Shown here: piece by piece, positions 1 to 9,860 of the stretch
How positions within the stretch are numbered: the first letter of the stretch is position 1
How the letters are laid out: every line of letters begins with the position of its first letter
Assembly (NCBI GenBank): GCA_903871875.1
Contig: CAIQIR010000059.1
Coordinates: 1 to 64,000 of the forward strand
From: an uncultured Schlesneria sp.
GTDB taxonomy: Bacteria > Planctomycetota > Planctomycetia > Planctomycetales > Planctomycetaceae
Length of the DNA: 64,000 nucleotides
Direction of reading: 5' to 3'
The notes under the pieces: model-generated
What the model was told of the DNA's origin: nothing
The model's input: the letters and a program-made list of their open reading frames with translations, nothing else
Databases searched by the model: none
Translations under genes and position numbers: made by a program

Positions 1-2412
1 GCCCGATTGGATCGGAATGACGAGGTCAGCGACGGGATAGACACGTGTTTTCATTTTCAAGTCTGACGAGGCGATCGTGGTGATCTTCAAGACTTCGTCT
101 TCGATGACATAGGTCAGCAGCAACGGCTCGAGCAGCAGCCGCAGCACGCTTCGTAGCGTCACACCCGACAGATTCAACGTCACCGGCGCATCGGTGCTGA
201 TACCTTCGTCAGCCAGTGGCTTCGAATCGATGACGATATCGATCTTGTGCGTCGATTCGAGGTAGTCCAACGCGTCTTTCAGCGGGATATCGTTAAAGGC
301 GACTTCCGATGGCGACTTCAGCTCTTTCTGAATTCGTTGTTCGCGAGGGCTTTCGCTGCGCAGATCGATGTTCTTCCACTTTTCCCGTCGTTCGGTCAAA
401 GCGGCCCACACTTCTGCCGGTGGGAAACGAACGGGTGGTTCGTCGGGGAACGGAATGTGAGCGAGTTCGACCTGATGCAGTGTTTCCAACAATTGGTCCG
501 CACGTCGAGCTCGCAGGCGATAAGCACGATTCAGTTGCTGAGCCGCTTCGGAATCAAAGCGAGCCGCCGCCGATGAGCCTTCACCCGGACGAAGGTTGAT
601 CGCCACGTCAGCCACATGTTGTGCCTCACCGTAGGCCTCGTCTCGACCATGCTTACCTTCAACCATCAGACCGCGAACTCGTTCAATCAGGCCTTCGAGT
701 TTGTCCTCGTCCAACTGGGCATCTTCGATCAGCCGCTTCTGGGCTTCCAGTTGAGCCAGTTGTTCGGCCAGTTGAACCCGTTCCTGACTTCGCTTTTCGG
801 CCAGATTTCTGAGTTGATTGATCTCGCCCTCCAACCGCTTGAGCAACTGCAGGCGATCATCGGGAGCAATGTCGATCGACGAACGAACCGTGTTGTCAAT
901 CTGTTTCAGTCGAGCCAGGCCTGATTCCGGTTCGATTCGCTTGGAATCTTCAATCGCACTGCTGACCTGATTGCGAAGTTTCTCGGTCTTGACGCGGACG
1001 ATTTGTTCTTGTTCCCGGGTCAAACTCAGGTTGGGATCAGGCCGGGTGTGCGCTTCCAATTCGGCCTCTTCCGCTTTTTCGGTCAGCTGCGAAACCTGTT
1101 GGACGCGAACTTTTTCGGATTTCAATACCAGCGATTTCGCGAACACATTTGAGGGATCGACCGCGGCCACTTTGCGAGCAATCTCGGCCGCCTGATTCGC
1201 CTGCCCGTTTTGTAGTTGCTTAGCGCTGTGTTGCAGTGCCCCGCGGACTGAGTCATCAAATTCCTCCTGGAACACTCGCATCAGGCTTTGTCCCGCTAAT
1301 GCATTGCCCAGTCCGTCATTTTTGTCGGCCTGCATGACGGCAGCGACGAGAAACGCCGAATTCTGCTGTGAGTGAGGAGCGGACAGCCTCCATGTCAATG
1401 ATGGATTTAATTCGTCTCCGATGAACGTGACCAGCGACTCTGTTGGAAGATCGCCGCGGATGAGATGAATGGTCTCGCGATCGGAGCGAAGAGGCAGCGC
1501 TGGTAGTTCGTCTGCCGGTCGAGACGAGATCTGGACTTTGGCGGGAAAAAAGATGGGCCGCTGAACGGCCCGCCCCAGCATCGCCCCTCGTTCGACCGCG
1601 ATTTGTTGTTGGCTGGCGCTCGCTTGGCCGGCTTCGATGCGATGGTCATAATTCACGTAGCCGCCGGTTTGATGAGCCAAAATTCCTAACTGGCGAAGAT
1701 TGATTTCTGGCCCAACACCGTGGCTGTGAAATGGGATTTTGCGGCGTCTTAAGTCGGAAATCATACTACGGAGTTCTGCCGGTTCTAGCAGATCGGCATT
1801 ACTGATTCCGTCCCCGATGTAGACGATCCCACAAGCGCCGTCGGCAGTCTTTTCGGCCAATGCCGTTTGAACCACAGACGAAAGGTTGGTCGCGCCCAGT
1901 GGAATTCGCGCTTGTAAGGCGGAAAAGGCTTCTTGAACTGCTTCGCTTTGCGGAGTCGCGAATGATGTCATTAGCGATTCCGTTTCGACATCAACCGCGA
2001 AAAGTCGGACGCGATCGGTGGCGGGCAGAACCTTCAGCATCGACTCGAGCACCGCCAACGCGTGTAGGCGATGGGCGCCGACCTGGCTGGCCGAGCTGTC
2101 CATGAAGATCAGATGTTCATGGCACTGCACGCCCGATGAAGTTACCGGCAATTGGAATAACAGCGCTTGAACAATTTGCCCATCACCATGAGTATGCTTC
2201 AGAACTCGGGCCGCCGGAAATGTCTCGGCCCGGCAGGTGTCTCGCCCACTGAGGTGACATGTCATGAAGAACAGAGTTGTGACGAGCAGCGTCCACAAGG
2301 ACTTGATCTGGTTTGTCTCCACCGTGTGACGGCGAACCCGGATCGTTGCATAGACCGGTTTGTGTGATTGGAAAAAGATCTTCACCAATCTCAGCCAAAA
2401 AGCGATCGACAT
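1..2412 (-). CDS. VWA-domain protein with C-terminal secretin-type STN domain (3' truncated by window edge)
   Basis: The minus-strand frame is open from an ATG at 2412 to the window edge, about 804 codons. The ATG is preceded by AAGGAA about 7 nt upstream. The N-terminus carries basic residues and then a hydrophobic stretch ending near CRAET, read as a long signal peptide or anchor. A von Willebrand A domain follows, with a MIDAS-like DSSAS at about residue 104. Next comes a long charged helical region, and near the edge an STN-like segment (NDIPLKDALDYLE) and the VYPVADLV motif. Proteins combining VWA with a secretin short domain are typical of planctomycetes. The role is unknown but is probably envelope or secretion related. 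The C-terminus lies outside the window. Confidence 0.85.
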   Translation of the reverse strand, partial: MSIAFWLRLVKIFFQSHKPVYATIRVRRHTVETNQIKSLWTLLVTTLFFMTCHLSGRDTCRAETFPAARVLKHTHGDGQIVQALLFQLPVTSSGVQCHEHLIFMDSSASQVGAHRLHALAVLESMLKVLPATDRVRLFAVDVETESLMTSFATPQSEAVQEAFSALQARIPLGATNLSSVVQTALAEKTADGACGIVYIGDGISNADLLEPAELRSMISDLRRRKIPFHSHGVGPEINLRQLGILAHQTGGYVNYDHRIEAGQASASQQQIAVERGAMLGRAVQRPIFFPAKVQISSRPADELPALPLRSDRETIHLIRGDLPTESLVTFIGDELNPSLTWRLSAPHSQQNSAFLVAAVMQADKNDGLGNALAGQSLMRVFQEEFDDSVRGALQHSAKQLQNGQANQAAEIARKVAAVDPSNVFAKSLVLKSEKVRVQQVSQLTEKAEEAELEAHTRPDPNLSLTREQEQIVRVKTEKLRNQVSSAIEDSKRIEPESGLARLKQIDNTVRSSIDIAPDDRLQLLKRLEGEINQLRNLAEKRSQERVQLAEQLAQLEAQKRLIEDAQLDEDKLEGLIERVRGLMVEGKHGRDEAYGEAQHVADVAINLRPGEGSSAAARFDSEAAQQLNRAYRLRARRADQLLETLHQVELAHIPFPDEPPVRFPPAEVWAALTERREKWKNIDLRSESPREQRIQKELKSPSEVAFNDIPLKDALDYLESTHKIDIVIDSKPLADEGISTDAPVTLNLSGVTLRSVLRLLLEPLLLTYVIEDEVLKITTIASSDLKMKTRVYPVADLVIPIQSG

Positions 2413-2686
2413 CGTAAGTTCCTTCAGGCGGATGAAAGAAAATTGCCGTCCGATGGCTTTTTTCGTAGTGTTTCCGAGCGTTGAGGTAACAATGCAGGCT
2501 TCGTTCCCTCATTTCCCAAACGCGATCTGTCTCACGAGATTGTCAGCCTTTGACGCGGGCTCCGATGGTTTCTTCCTTGGATGTGGAAATGTCGAGTCTG
2601 CGTGCAGGCGCATCGATCCAATCGGTGATTCGTCGGAAAGAAATCATGGTCGATCTGATTGTTCAGTCTGATCGCCACAGCGAAGG

Positions 2687-3079
2687 TCATTGAGTAGACG
2701 CGATTCCGCAGGTTTGCTGGGCGACTGCTTCAAGCGTGGTTGCCAGCTTTTGCACGGATGGTCGGCGAAGAATGAGATCTTGAACCGAATAACCCGCCAG
2801 TTGGTACCAATCGGCGGAAACTCCTTCGATGGCGAGAAAGACGACCGGTATCTCTTGAAGATCGATGTCGTCGGCGCGCACCGCCAGCACACCCAGACTT
2901 CCTCCCCACCGCAGTAACGATTCGAGGAGTAAAACGTCAGGCCGGCGAGCTCGCAGTTGTTCGACGCAATCAAGGCCGTCCACCGCGGTGGCAACCACCA
3001 TGCCATAAGCCCCTAGTTGATCGACATACCACCAGCGCCGATAGGCTGAGGAACTCGCTGCCAGCACATGAAGTGGCAT
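2687..3079 (-). CDS. Degenerate (pseudo) response-regulator receiver protein, 130 aa
   Basis: The ORF has the size and alternating strand/helix pattern of a stand-alone CheY-like receiver, with VDGLDCVEQLRARRPDVLLLES aligning to the region before the phospho-acceptor. The acidic residues normally found after the first strand are replaced by AASSS. The phospho-acceptor Asp position is Glu53, and the conserved Thr and Lys are not evident. Phosphorylation is therefore unlikely, and Glu could mimic the phosphorylated state. AAGGA lies about 9 nt before the ATG. No output domain is present. It is transcribed towards the VWA/STN gene 274 bp away and could be co-transcribed with it; a functional link is not shown. 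Confidence 0.65.
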   Translation of the reverse strand: MPLHVLAASSSAYRRWWYVDQLGAYGMVVATAVDGLDCVEQLRARRPDVLLLESLLRWGGSLGVLAVRADDIDLQEIPVVFLAIEGVSADWYQLAGYSVQDLILRRPSVQKLATTLEAVAQQTCGIASTQ

Positions 3080-3323
3080 CCTCGCGGTCCTTGATTCCAG
3101 TTACAGAAGTTGAAACGACGAACATCTCGATCGTCGAGCATGATAGTCCGACTCGTTTGTCATCAACGGAAAACAAATCACGAATCGTGCTGACAGCAAG
3201 AACGGTGGTGCATTTGGCGCGCCGAATTCAGATCTGCAAGCGACCTGTGAGCAACTTCGCACGTGATCCCGCAGGTTTCCGATTTTCGGACGACAGACAG
3301 GGGACCGATTGAAGGTCAGTTTT

Positions 3324-3339
3324 TTTCCAAGGGTGGAAA
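3324..3339. repeat. Palindrome TTTCCA-AGGG-TGGAAA
   Basis: Perfect 6-bp arms around a 4-nt centre, embedded in T-rich DNA about 170 bp upstream of the sigma54-type promoter. It could be an additional protein-binding site. The sequence differs from the 3381-3401 palindrome, so the two are probably not sites for the same protein. Confidence 0.3.
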
Positions 3340-3380
3340 CTCTTTTTCTTTTCCTGGCAATCTGATTTCAATTCTCTGTA

Positions 3381-3401
3381 GCCCATCGAACTTCGTTGGG
3401 C
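3381..3401. promoter_or_regulatory. Candidate enhancer (UAS) for the NtrC-family activator
   Basis: A 21-bp near-perfect palindrome: GCCCATCGAA, a central C, then TTCGTTGGGC, with one mismatch in ten pairs. It lies about 110-125 bp upstream of the -24 element at 3508, the usual distance for binding sites of sigma54 activators. The obvious candidate protein is the activator encoded at 11484-12932. Binding is inferred from position and symmetry only. Confidence 0.5.
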
Positions 3402-3507
3402 CGACGAAATCGATGAGGGAAGTAAGGCTTTGCAGCCAACATCCGTATCAAGCCGAGCAGAACATCAATGCTGAGAATCGTGTTATTTGATTTCTCGAAC
3501 GCGTCTC

Positions 3508-3522
3508 TGGCATTTAAGGTGC
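3508..3522 (+). promoter_or_regulatory. Sigma54 (-24/-12) promoter of the Dab module 1 operon
   Basis: TGGCATTTAAGGTGC matches the consensus TGGCAC-N5-TTGC with GG and GC exactly 12 nt apart; the deviations are T for C in the -24 box and G for T at the first TT. The predicted transcription start is near 3534, about 70 nt before the SpoIIAA-like gene. A sigma54 activator gene is encoded as the last gene of the same run of genes, which supports the call and suggests autoregulation. Confidence 0.6.
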
Positions 3523-3606
3523 TGTACTATCTTTCAAACAACGTGCCGCATCGGTTATGGAGTCAAAAATGAACGAGGCGGCCATGCCTCAAGAAAGGCC
3601 AATGTC

Positions 3607-3966
3607 ATGTCATTTCTCGTTACAGAAACGATGGAAGGACGAATTATCGAAGTTGCCGTCAGTGGAAAGCTGACGAAAGAGGCCTATCAGGAATTCGTAC
3701 CTCCCACCGAAGCCGCCATTAAGAAACACGGGAAAATTCGCATCTTATTCATCACCCTGGGCTTCGAAGGCTGGGATGCTGGCGCGCTTTGGGAGGATAT
3801 TAAGTTCGACGTGAAGCATTTCGGTCACATCGAGCGTCTGGCCATCGTGGGCGAATCGAAATGGGAAAAAGGGATGGCAGCCTTCTGTCGACCGTTTACG
3901 ACGGCAACCATCAAATACTTTGATCACGGAGATCTTGAGAAAGCGCGCGAGTGGATCAAAGAGTAA
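3607..3966 (+). CDS. SpoIIAA-like (STAS-related) small protein, 119 aa
   Basis: It begins MSFLVTETMEGRIIEVAVSG and continues with the alternating strand/helix pattern and the GWDAGALWEDIKF segment typical of the SpoIIAA-like family (PF11964), proteins with an STAS-like fold. The start is set at the ATG at 3607, where the homologous region begins, with AAAGG 9 nt upstream; an upstream ATG at 3487 in frame gives no recognisable sequence and would precede the sigma54 promoter. It is the first gene after that promoter and ends 23 nt before dabA. STAS domains often regulate anion transporters, so a modulating role on the Dab module is possible, but this is inference. Confidence 0.8.
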   Translation: MSFLVTETMEGRIIEVAVSGKLTKEAYQEFVPPTEAAIKKHGKIRILFITLGFEGWDAGALWEDIKFDVKHFGHIERLAIVGESKWEKGMAAFCRPFTTATIKYFDHGDLEKAREWIKE

Positions 3967-3989
3967 CTTTAGCTTGAGGTACATGAGCG

Positions 3990-6900
3990 ATGCTGGATGA
4001 AATCCGCGGTTCGATAGAGCGCGCCGGAAAGTTGCTGCCGATGCCGGGGCCGATTACGGCGTTTGGATTTTTGAACACTCTGCAAGAACTGGAGGACCTT
4101 CCTTTTGTCGAAGGGATGCGCAAGGGAGCGCTGCTCTACGGTTGTGAACCATTGATGAGCGAGGATCGATATCGCGCGATGTTGCCGCGCGGTCGAATTC
4201 GGATTGAGGATTTGTCGAAGATCTTACGTCAGGAAATGGGAGAGGACGCGGACCGCGTGATTGGCAGTTTGGCCACGCGATTTGCCATACGTCTGGCCAT
4301 GGTGCAACATCCGTTACAAGTCGGGCCTGCGCAAGAGCTGCACTGGTTCGTAGCAGAAATGGATGCATTGACTCGCTTTCAAGATTCCGTGACGCCCCCC
4401 GTTCGCGAACAATTCGTGGAAGAAACTCGACATTGGGTGTTGCGAGATTTCTATACCAAGAGCGATCCCGCGGCGCTTCGAGCGCGAGACCTGCTGGCGG
4501 ACCTGCGTCCTCGTTTCGGCGATTCCTCGATTGAGCACTGGAACGAACCGATGAAACGCTGGGAGCGGCTGACGCTGCAGGTTTTGTGGCGTATCTGTCG
4601 CGAAGGGGTCACTCGAGTCAAGCATGCGGAATCGCCGGCGGTTTTTCCCCTTCGTCATCGCGACGCTGTCCGCAAGGCTGGCGGCGGGGACAGTGATCTC
4701 CTCGTTCACAATATGCTAATTCGATTCTGTGCGGCGTTTACCGATCAGGGATTCGCACATTGGCCATTGCCCGATCGCGAGCAAGGATTTTATCGGGCGT
4801 TCTGCGAACTGTTCGGTCAAACATGGGGCACACCGGAACCATGGTTAAAGCGCCTGCCGGACGAACTGCGACGCTTGTTGGACACAGGCATCAGTCCCGC
4901 TGAATCCATTGAAGAATCGCTGAATCAATTAGGTGTTCCTACCGAGCAATGGGATGACTACATCACTCAATCGCTGATCGCTTTGCGCGGTTGGGCCGGC
5001 ATGTTGTGGCAGATGGAGGTTCGTAGCGATCGTGTGCCGCATCCAGTTCCGCAAGGGACGCTTACCGAGTTCCTGGCCATTCGTCTGGTCCTGGAACGAT
5101 TGGCACTGGCGCATGTCTCTCGGGAATCATTTGGCTATCAGGGGTCACTGAGCGAATTGAAATCGTTTGCCACCGCGCGCGTATCGCACAGCCAGGAATC
5201 CAGCCTTGAACAAGAGGCATTTATCATTTTTCAACTCGCACAGGCGTTACGGTGGATGCCGTTGAAATTGTTTCAGTTGTCGAATGCCGATTGGACAGAA
5301 CTGGTCCACGAGATTCAAAGTTTTTCCGGACCGGAGCGTCGCTGGACCTATCATCAGGCTTTTGAATATCGGTACCGCGTTGCGGCGCTCGATGCGATCT
5401 CGATTCATGCTCGCAATCGTCCCGAACGCGTACCAAATCCACGATTTCAGGCTACATTTTGTCTCGACGCGCGAGAAGAATCGTTCCGGCGCCGGATTGA
5501 AGAGTTGGCGCCGGATACCGAAACGTTCGGGGCACCCGGCTTCTATGCCGTGGCCATGTATTACCGTGGCGTCGCGGAAGCACACTATTCCGCCTTATGT
5601 CCGATCGTTGTAAAGCCACAGCATTGGGTTGTCGAAGAAGTTTTGTCGCATCAATTGAAGGTCAGTCATCGTCATGCACAGACGCGTCAATTGATCGGGA
5701 CGGCCGCCCATCGAATCCATGTCGGCAGTCGAAGCTTTGCGAGCGGCGCATTCCTGACCGCGGGACTGGGGGTGCTGGCATCGATTCCACTGGTCGCCAG
5801 AGTGCTGTTCCCGCAGCGTACCGCGTCCTTTCGTCGCCGAGTTGGTCGATTCGTTCAGCCGCCCCTGACGACCCGCTTAAAACTGGAACGAAAGGCGCAA
5901 TCGCCCGGTCCGAAGGACGATCACATCGGCTTCTCGTTGGAAGAAATGGCGAACATCGGCGAACGCATGTTGCGCGATATGGGTTTAACCACCGGATTTG
6001 CGAGATTGGTTCTTATCTTTGGCCATGGATCATTCTGTCTTAATAATCCTCACAAATCAGCATATGATTGTGGTGCGTGTACGGGCAGTCCGGGTGGCCC
6101 TAATGGTCGTGCGCTGGCGGCGATCCTGAACGACGAGCGTGTTCGCGAGATTCTTGCTAAACGCGGGTTGTCGATTCCGCATGCGACGCGATTCCTTGGC
6201 GGATTGCACAATACCGCGACCGAAACCGTCGTGTTTTCCGATCTCGATTTGCTGCCCGAATCACACTTGGCCGACTTTGAAGTGGCCAATCAGATCCTGG
6301 AAGATGCTTGCGAGCGAAACGCGCACGAACGTTGTCGACGATTTGATTCCGCGCCGCTGGATTTGTCGTTTGAAGAAGCTCATCGCCACGTCGAGAAGCG
6401 GTCCGAAGATCTCGCTCAGACCCGTCCCGAATTTGGCAATGCGTCCAACGCGATGTGCATCGTCGGGCGCCGCGAGCGGACTCGGGGATTGTTTCTCGAT
6501 CGACGTTGCTTTCTCACTTCGTACGATCCGACTCAGGACGATCAGGAATCGTCGATTCTGGCGAGAATCCTTGCGGCGGCCATTCCTGTCTGCGAAGGAA
6601 TCAACATGCAATATAACCTGTCCTATATCGACTCCAACGGATGGGCGTGCGGCACGAAACTGCCTCATAATGTTGCCTCGCTCTTGGGCGTGATGCTTGG
6701 TGCCTCAAGCGACTTGAAGCCGGGTCTGCCTTGGCAGAGTGTCGAAATCCACGAGCCGATGCGGTTGCTGTTCGTCATCGAAACGACCGCGGAGGCGATG
6801 CAGACGATTATGTCACGCAATCCCGTAATCAACCGCATTCTGAAGAATTGCTGGTCCCAGTTAGCTGTTCTTGATCCTGATTCCCATCGAATTCAGGTGT

Positions 6901-7064
6901 TCGACGGAGAGGAGTTCCATGACTACGTGCCGGAATCCACCGAGTTGTCGCATGCCGCCACTTCGACGGACTGGTACCGGGGTTGGCGAGATCATCTGGG
7001 CTTCGCCGTGATCGAACGCGGTTGTCTGGCGCGGGCCACGGTCGATCCGGAGGTGTCTCTATGA
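3990..7064 (+). CDS. dabA: DabA-type inorganic carbon pump subunit (DUF2309), module 1
   Basis: A 1024-aa soluble-type protein of the DUF2309/UPF0753 family, in which DabA forms with DabB an energy-coupled inorganic carbon accumulation complex. DabA is described as a zinc-binding, carbonic-anhydrase-like subunit. The four putative zinc-site residues are visible: Cys491 and Asp493 in FCLDAREE, His679 in FGHGSF and Cys694 in DCGAC. The 15-residue His-Cys spacing equals that of characterised DabA. It lies 23 nt after the SpoIIAA-like gene, and its stop overlaps the next gene's start (ATGA). It is longer than typical DabA (about 830 aa). The substrate is inferred from family. Confidence 0.9.
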   Translation: MLDEIRGSIERAGKLLPMPGPITAFGFLNTLQELEDLPFVEGMRKGALLYGCEPLMSEDRYRAMLPRGRIRIEDLSKILRQEMGEDADRVIGSLATRFAIRLAMVQHPLQVGPAQELHWFVAEMDALTRFQDSVTPPVREQFVEETRHWVLRDFYTKSDPAALRARDLLADLRPRFGDSSIEHWNEPMKRWERLTLQVLWRICREGVTRVKHAESPAVFPLRHRDAVRKAGGGDSDLLVHNMLIRFCAAFTDQGFAHWPLPDREQGFYRAFCELFGQTWGTPEPWLKRLPDELRRLLDTGISPAESIEESLNQLGVPTEQWDDYITQSLIALRGWAGMLWQMEVRSDRVPHPVPQGTLTEFLAIRLVLERLALAHVSRESFGYQGSLSELKSFATARVSHSQESSLEQEAFIIFQLAQALRWMPLKLFQLSNADWTELVHEIQSFSGPERRWTYHQAFEYRYRVAALDAISIHARNRPERVPNPRFQATFCLDAREESFRRRIEELAPDTETFGAPGFYAVAMYYRGVAEAHYSALCPIVVKPQHWVVEEVLSHQLKVSHRHAQTRQLIGTAAHRIHVGSRSFASGAFLTAGLGVLASIPLVARVLFPQRTASFRRRVGRFVQPPLTTRLKLERKAQSPGPKDDHIGFSLEEMANIGERMLRDMGLTTGFARLVLIFGHGSFCLNNPHKSAYDCGACTGSPGGPNGRALAAILNDERVREILAKRGLSIPHATRFLGGLHNTATETVVFSDLDLLPESHLADFEVANQILEDACERNAHERCRRFDSAPLDLSFEEAHRHVEKRSEDLAQTRPEFGNASNAMCIVGRRERTRGLFLDRRCFLTSYDPTQDDQESSILARILAAAIPVCEGINMQYNLSYIDSNGWACGTKLPHNVASLLGVMLGASSDLKPGLPWQSVEIHEPMRLLFVIETTAEAMQTIMSRNPVINRILKNCWSQLAVLDPDSHRIQVFDGEEFHDYVPESTELSHAATSTDWYRGWRDHLGFAVIERGCLARATVDPEVSL

Positions 7065-8446
7065 ACGATCAGATGCTGTTAACCGTGTTTGGAGTGGCGA
7101 TCGTTGTCGCGCCCGCGTTGTTGATGGCCGTATTGGGAATCGCCAGTCTAATTGGGCACCCATTGTCGGAAAGGGCGATCGGTCGGACGACCCAGTCCGC
7201 AATCTTGATCGGGCTGTTTTCCGCTCTGGCTTGCCTGGGTGTCCTGCTGTCGCAGGGGATGTCACAGTATTCGATCGAACTCGGGCAGTGGGTTGCCATT
7301 CAAGACTACCACTTTTCGGTGGTCTTCATCCTCGACATGCTTTCGTTGCCGTTTGTGATTTTGTCTTTCTTGCTGTGTGGTACCGTAGGCTCTTTCGCTA
7401 AAGTTTATATGCATCGAGAGAGTGGTTTTAATCGCTTTTTCGTGTTCTATGCCATGTTCGTCTTGGGGATGACGATCACCTCGGTGGCAGGCACCATCGA
7501 AACCTTGTTTTGTGGCTGGGAATTGGTCGGGCTTTCGTCGGCCTTGTTGGTCGCGTTTTATTTTGAGCGGCCCGAACCGGTGCGAAATGGCTTGCGAGTC
7601 TGGTCCATCTACCGCGTGTCGGATGCAGCGTTATTGCTGGCCTCGCTGGTCATGCATCATCTCACGGGTGAGGGTGATTTCCACAAACTGCTGGGGGATG
7701 GACCGTGGCCGTTGGGGGCGGCTGTTTTGACCGAACACCAGGCGCTGGTGGTAGGCCTGCTACTGCTAGTCGCCGTGGCGGGAAAGTCGGCATTGATCCC
7801 GTTTTCCGGCTGGTTACCCCGCGCCATGGAAGGGCCGACGCCCTCAAGCGCTGTGTTCTATGGGGCTCTGTCGGTCCACCTCGGCGCTTTCATGCTGCTC
7901 CGTGTCAGTACGATCTTGGATCAATCGATCGCCTTGCGAATCGCTGTGGTGGTCATCGGATTATTGAGTGCCATCTATGCGGCATTCGTCGGACGGGTGC
8001 AGACGGATATTAAAAGTGCACTGTCGTTCGCGTCGCTGACGCAAGTCGGGATCATCACCGCCGAAATTGGATTCGGCCTGCGCTATCTGGCGCTCATCCA
8101 CATCATCGGCCATGGGTGCCTGCGGACGCTGCAATTCGTCCGTGCTCCTTCGTTGTTGCTGGACTATCGCATTTTGGAAAATGCCATTGGGGCGAACCTT
8201 CCCCGTCAACCGATCTGGTGGCAGCGATTTCTGGGAACAGCTCATCGTCGCTGGTTCTATCGGTTGGCGTTGGATCGCGGTTTTTTTGACGTGATCCTGG
8301 CCGACTGGGTTGCCAGACCTTTCCTGCGTCTTTTCCGGCGGTTGGATACCTGGGAACGTCGTTGGTTCCAGTTACTTGATGGCGATGAACATCCCAGTTC
8401 AGAGACGGACGATATTTCGTCCGTCTCGTTGGAGGAGTTGATATGA
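7061..8446 (+). CDS. dabB: DabB-type NuoL/MrpA-like antiporter subunit, module 1
   Basis: A 461-aa multi-spanning membrane protein of the proton-antiporter family shared with complex I NuoL. Characteristic residues are present: Glu154 in GWELVG, Lys242 in [21 protein letters not shown] and Lys318 in TDIKSALSF. These are the conserved TM5 Glu and TM7/TM8 Lys of ion-conducting subunits. It should provide the cation (H+ or Na+) coupling for DabA. The start is the ATG overlapping the dabA stop; an upstream in-frame ATG lies inside dabA and is less likely. It overlaps the next gene by 4 nt (ATGA), so all three subunits are translationally coupled. Confidence 0.9.
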   Translation: MNDQMLLTVFGVAIVVAPALLMAVLGIASLIGHPLSERAIGRTTQSAILIGLFSALACLGVLLSQGMSQYSIELGQWVAIQDYHFSVVFILDMLSLPFVILSFLLCGTVGSFAKVYMHRESGFNRFFVFYAMFVLGMTITSVAGTIETLFCGWELVGLSSALLVAFYFERPEPVRNGLRVWSIYRVSDAALLLASLVMHHLTGEGDFHKLLGDGPWPLGAAVLTEHQALVVGLLLLVAVAGKSALIPFSGWLPRAMEGPTPSSAVFYGALSVHLGAFMLLRVSTILDQSIALRIAVVVIGLLSAIYAAFVGRVQTDIKSALSFASLTQVGIITAEIGFGLRYLALIHIIGHGCLRTLQFVRAPSLLLDYRILENAIGANLPRQPIWWQRFLGTAHRRWFYRLALDRGFFDVILADWVARPFLRLFRRLDTWERRWFQLLDGDEHPSSETDDISSVSLEELI

Positions 8447-9852
8447 CTGTTTTGCGACTTCCCTGGCTGGAACTTTGTGTTTTGATCCCACTCGTCGGCG
8501 CCATCGTGGTTGCCCCCTTGCGCGATTCGGATTTCGCGCGTCGGACCTGTTTGGTGTTCGCGGGACTTACCGCCCTATTCGCCGTCGGAGCATGGCAGGA
8601 TTTTGGTTTGTTACAGGCCTCACAGGCCGTCAGCGGTAGACATCTGACTGCCTCAATATTGGGCCGTGAATTGTTCGTCATCGATCATCTGAGTTCGCCG
8701 CTGATACCTTTGGCCGCGTTGCTGCACCTGCTGACAATCGCGGTGACAAGTCGCACCAAGATTCGCCGATTCTCGTTCGCGGGGGCATTGGTCTCCGACG
8801 CCCTGTTGATCGGAACTTTTAGTTGCCAGGAGCCCTGGCATGTCATCGGCTTTCTCGCGGTGGGAACGTCGATTCCTTATCTCGAACTGGTGTCGCGTGG
8901 CAAACCGACTCGCGGTTACCTGATCCAGATGGCGCTGTTTGTCGGCCTGATGGCGGCGGGATGGATTGTTGTCGAGCGAGAGGTCGCAGCAAGTGGAACC
9001 GCCTTCTGGGGCATGCTGCTGGTCATCGTCGCCATGGGCATTCGATGCGGTTTGTTTCCTTTTCATGGCTGGATGTGCGGATTGTTTGAGCATGCCACCT
9101 TTGGGCTGGCGCTATTGTCGGTGACTCCCATGGTGGGTGTTTATGGAATCGTCCGTCTGATCGTGCCGATGGCATCGAACGGCATGTTGTGGGATCTGGG
9201 GTCGTGGGCCTTGATGACCGCTTTTTATGCCTCGGGAATGTCGCTCGTGCAAAACGATATTCGTCGGTTCTATTGCTATCTTTTTCTGACCCATTCGTCG
9301 TTGGTCCTGGTGGGACTGGGGACGATGACTTCGATCGGCACCACCGGTGCGCTATGTATTTGGCTCTCGGTCAGTCTGGCCATGACCGGACTGGGTTTGA
9401 CGTTGCGGGCACTGGAAGCGCGACGCGGTCGACTGAACCTGACCGAATACCAGGGACTGTACGAGCATACGCCCAATCTCGCCATGTGTTTCGGCCTGAC
9501 GGGCTTGGCCGCCGTGGGTTTTCCCGGCACCTTTGGATTTGTGGGGATGGAGATCCTGGTGGACAGCGTTGTGATGGCCAGCCCTTTGATGGGGTTCGCT
9601 GTCGTCATCATCGGCGCTCTGAACGGGATTGCGATCGTTCAAGCCTTTTTTCGACTTTTTACCGGCTGTCGTTACAATTCTTCTGTCTCGTTAAAAATCC
9701 GCGTACGCGAACGATATGGAGTGCTTGCCCTTGCCGCACTCATCTTAATCGGAGGTCTTGTTCCACAGAGGCGCGTGACCTCGCGACACGAGGCCGCCCT
9801 GCAACTTCTGCAAAGTCATTCTGATCACCAGGTGACATCGGCAACGCCTTGA
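8443..9852 (+). CDS. Second antiporter-like membrane subunit of Dab module 1
   Basis: A 469-aa polytopic membrane protein, distantly NuoM/NuoL-like (Proton_antipo_M type). The segment [10 protein letters not shown] (about 201-210) corresponds to the TM7 K...PFH.WLP motif, but the Lys is Arg201. [10 protein letters not shown] (270-279) corresponds to the TM8 DIK motif, with Arg instead of Lys. A clear TM5 WEL glutamate is not found. It starts with ATGA overlap on dabB. Characterised Dab complexes have one antiporter-like subunit, so this is an extra component. Its paralogue in module 2 shares the Arg substitutions. It may be a structural or altered-ion subunit. Confidence 0.8.
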   Translation: MTVLRLPWLELCVLIPLVGAIVVAPLRDSDFARRTCLVFAGLTALFAVGAWQDFGLLQASQAVSGRHLTASILGRELFVIDHLSSPLIPLAALLHLLTIAVTSRTKIRRFSFAGALVSDALLIGTFSCQEPWHVIGFLAVGTSIPYLELVSRGKPTRGYLIQMALFVGLMAAGWIVVEREVAASGTAFWGMLLVIVAMGIRCGLFPFHGWMCGLFEHATFGLALLSVTPMVGVYGIVRLIVPMASNGMLWDLGSWALMTAFYASGMSLVQNDIRRFYCYLFLTHSSLVLVGLGTMTSIGTTGALCIWLSVSLAMTGLGLTLRALEARRGRLNLTEYQGLYEHTPNLAMCFGLTGLAAVGFPGTFGFVGMEILVDSVVMASPLMGFAVVIIGALNGIAIVQAFFRLFTGCRYNSSVSLKIRVRERYGVLALAALILIGGLVPQRRVTSRHEAALQLLQSHSDHQVTSATP

Positions 9853-9860
9853 GACACAAC

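Larger units (their letters stand above)
3080..3606. other. Regulatory intergenic region before Dab module 1
   Basis: About 530 bp between divergent genes with no convincing reading frame. It holds two palindromes (3324-3339 and 3381-3401) and a sigma54-type promoter (3508-3522), listed separately. The left part presumably also carries the promoter of the minus-strand pseudo-receiver gene. Confidence 0.6.

Noticed and set aside
2183-2512. Minus-strand frame of 109 codons at the start of the VWA gene
   Set aside because: It overlaps the better-supported VWA/STN frame, which has a ribosome site and signal peptide.
3487-3606. Upstream ATG extension of the SpoIIAA-like protein
   Set aside because: The extra residues show no family similarity and the start would precede the sigma54 promoter.
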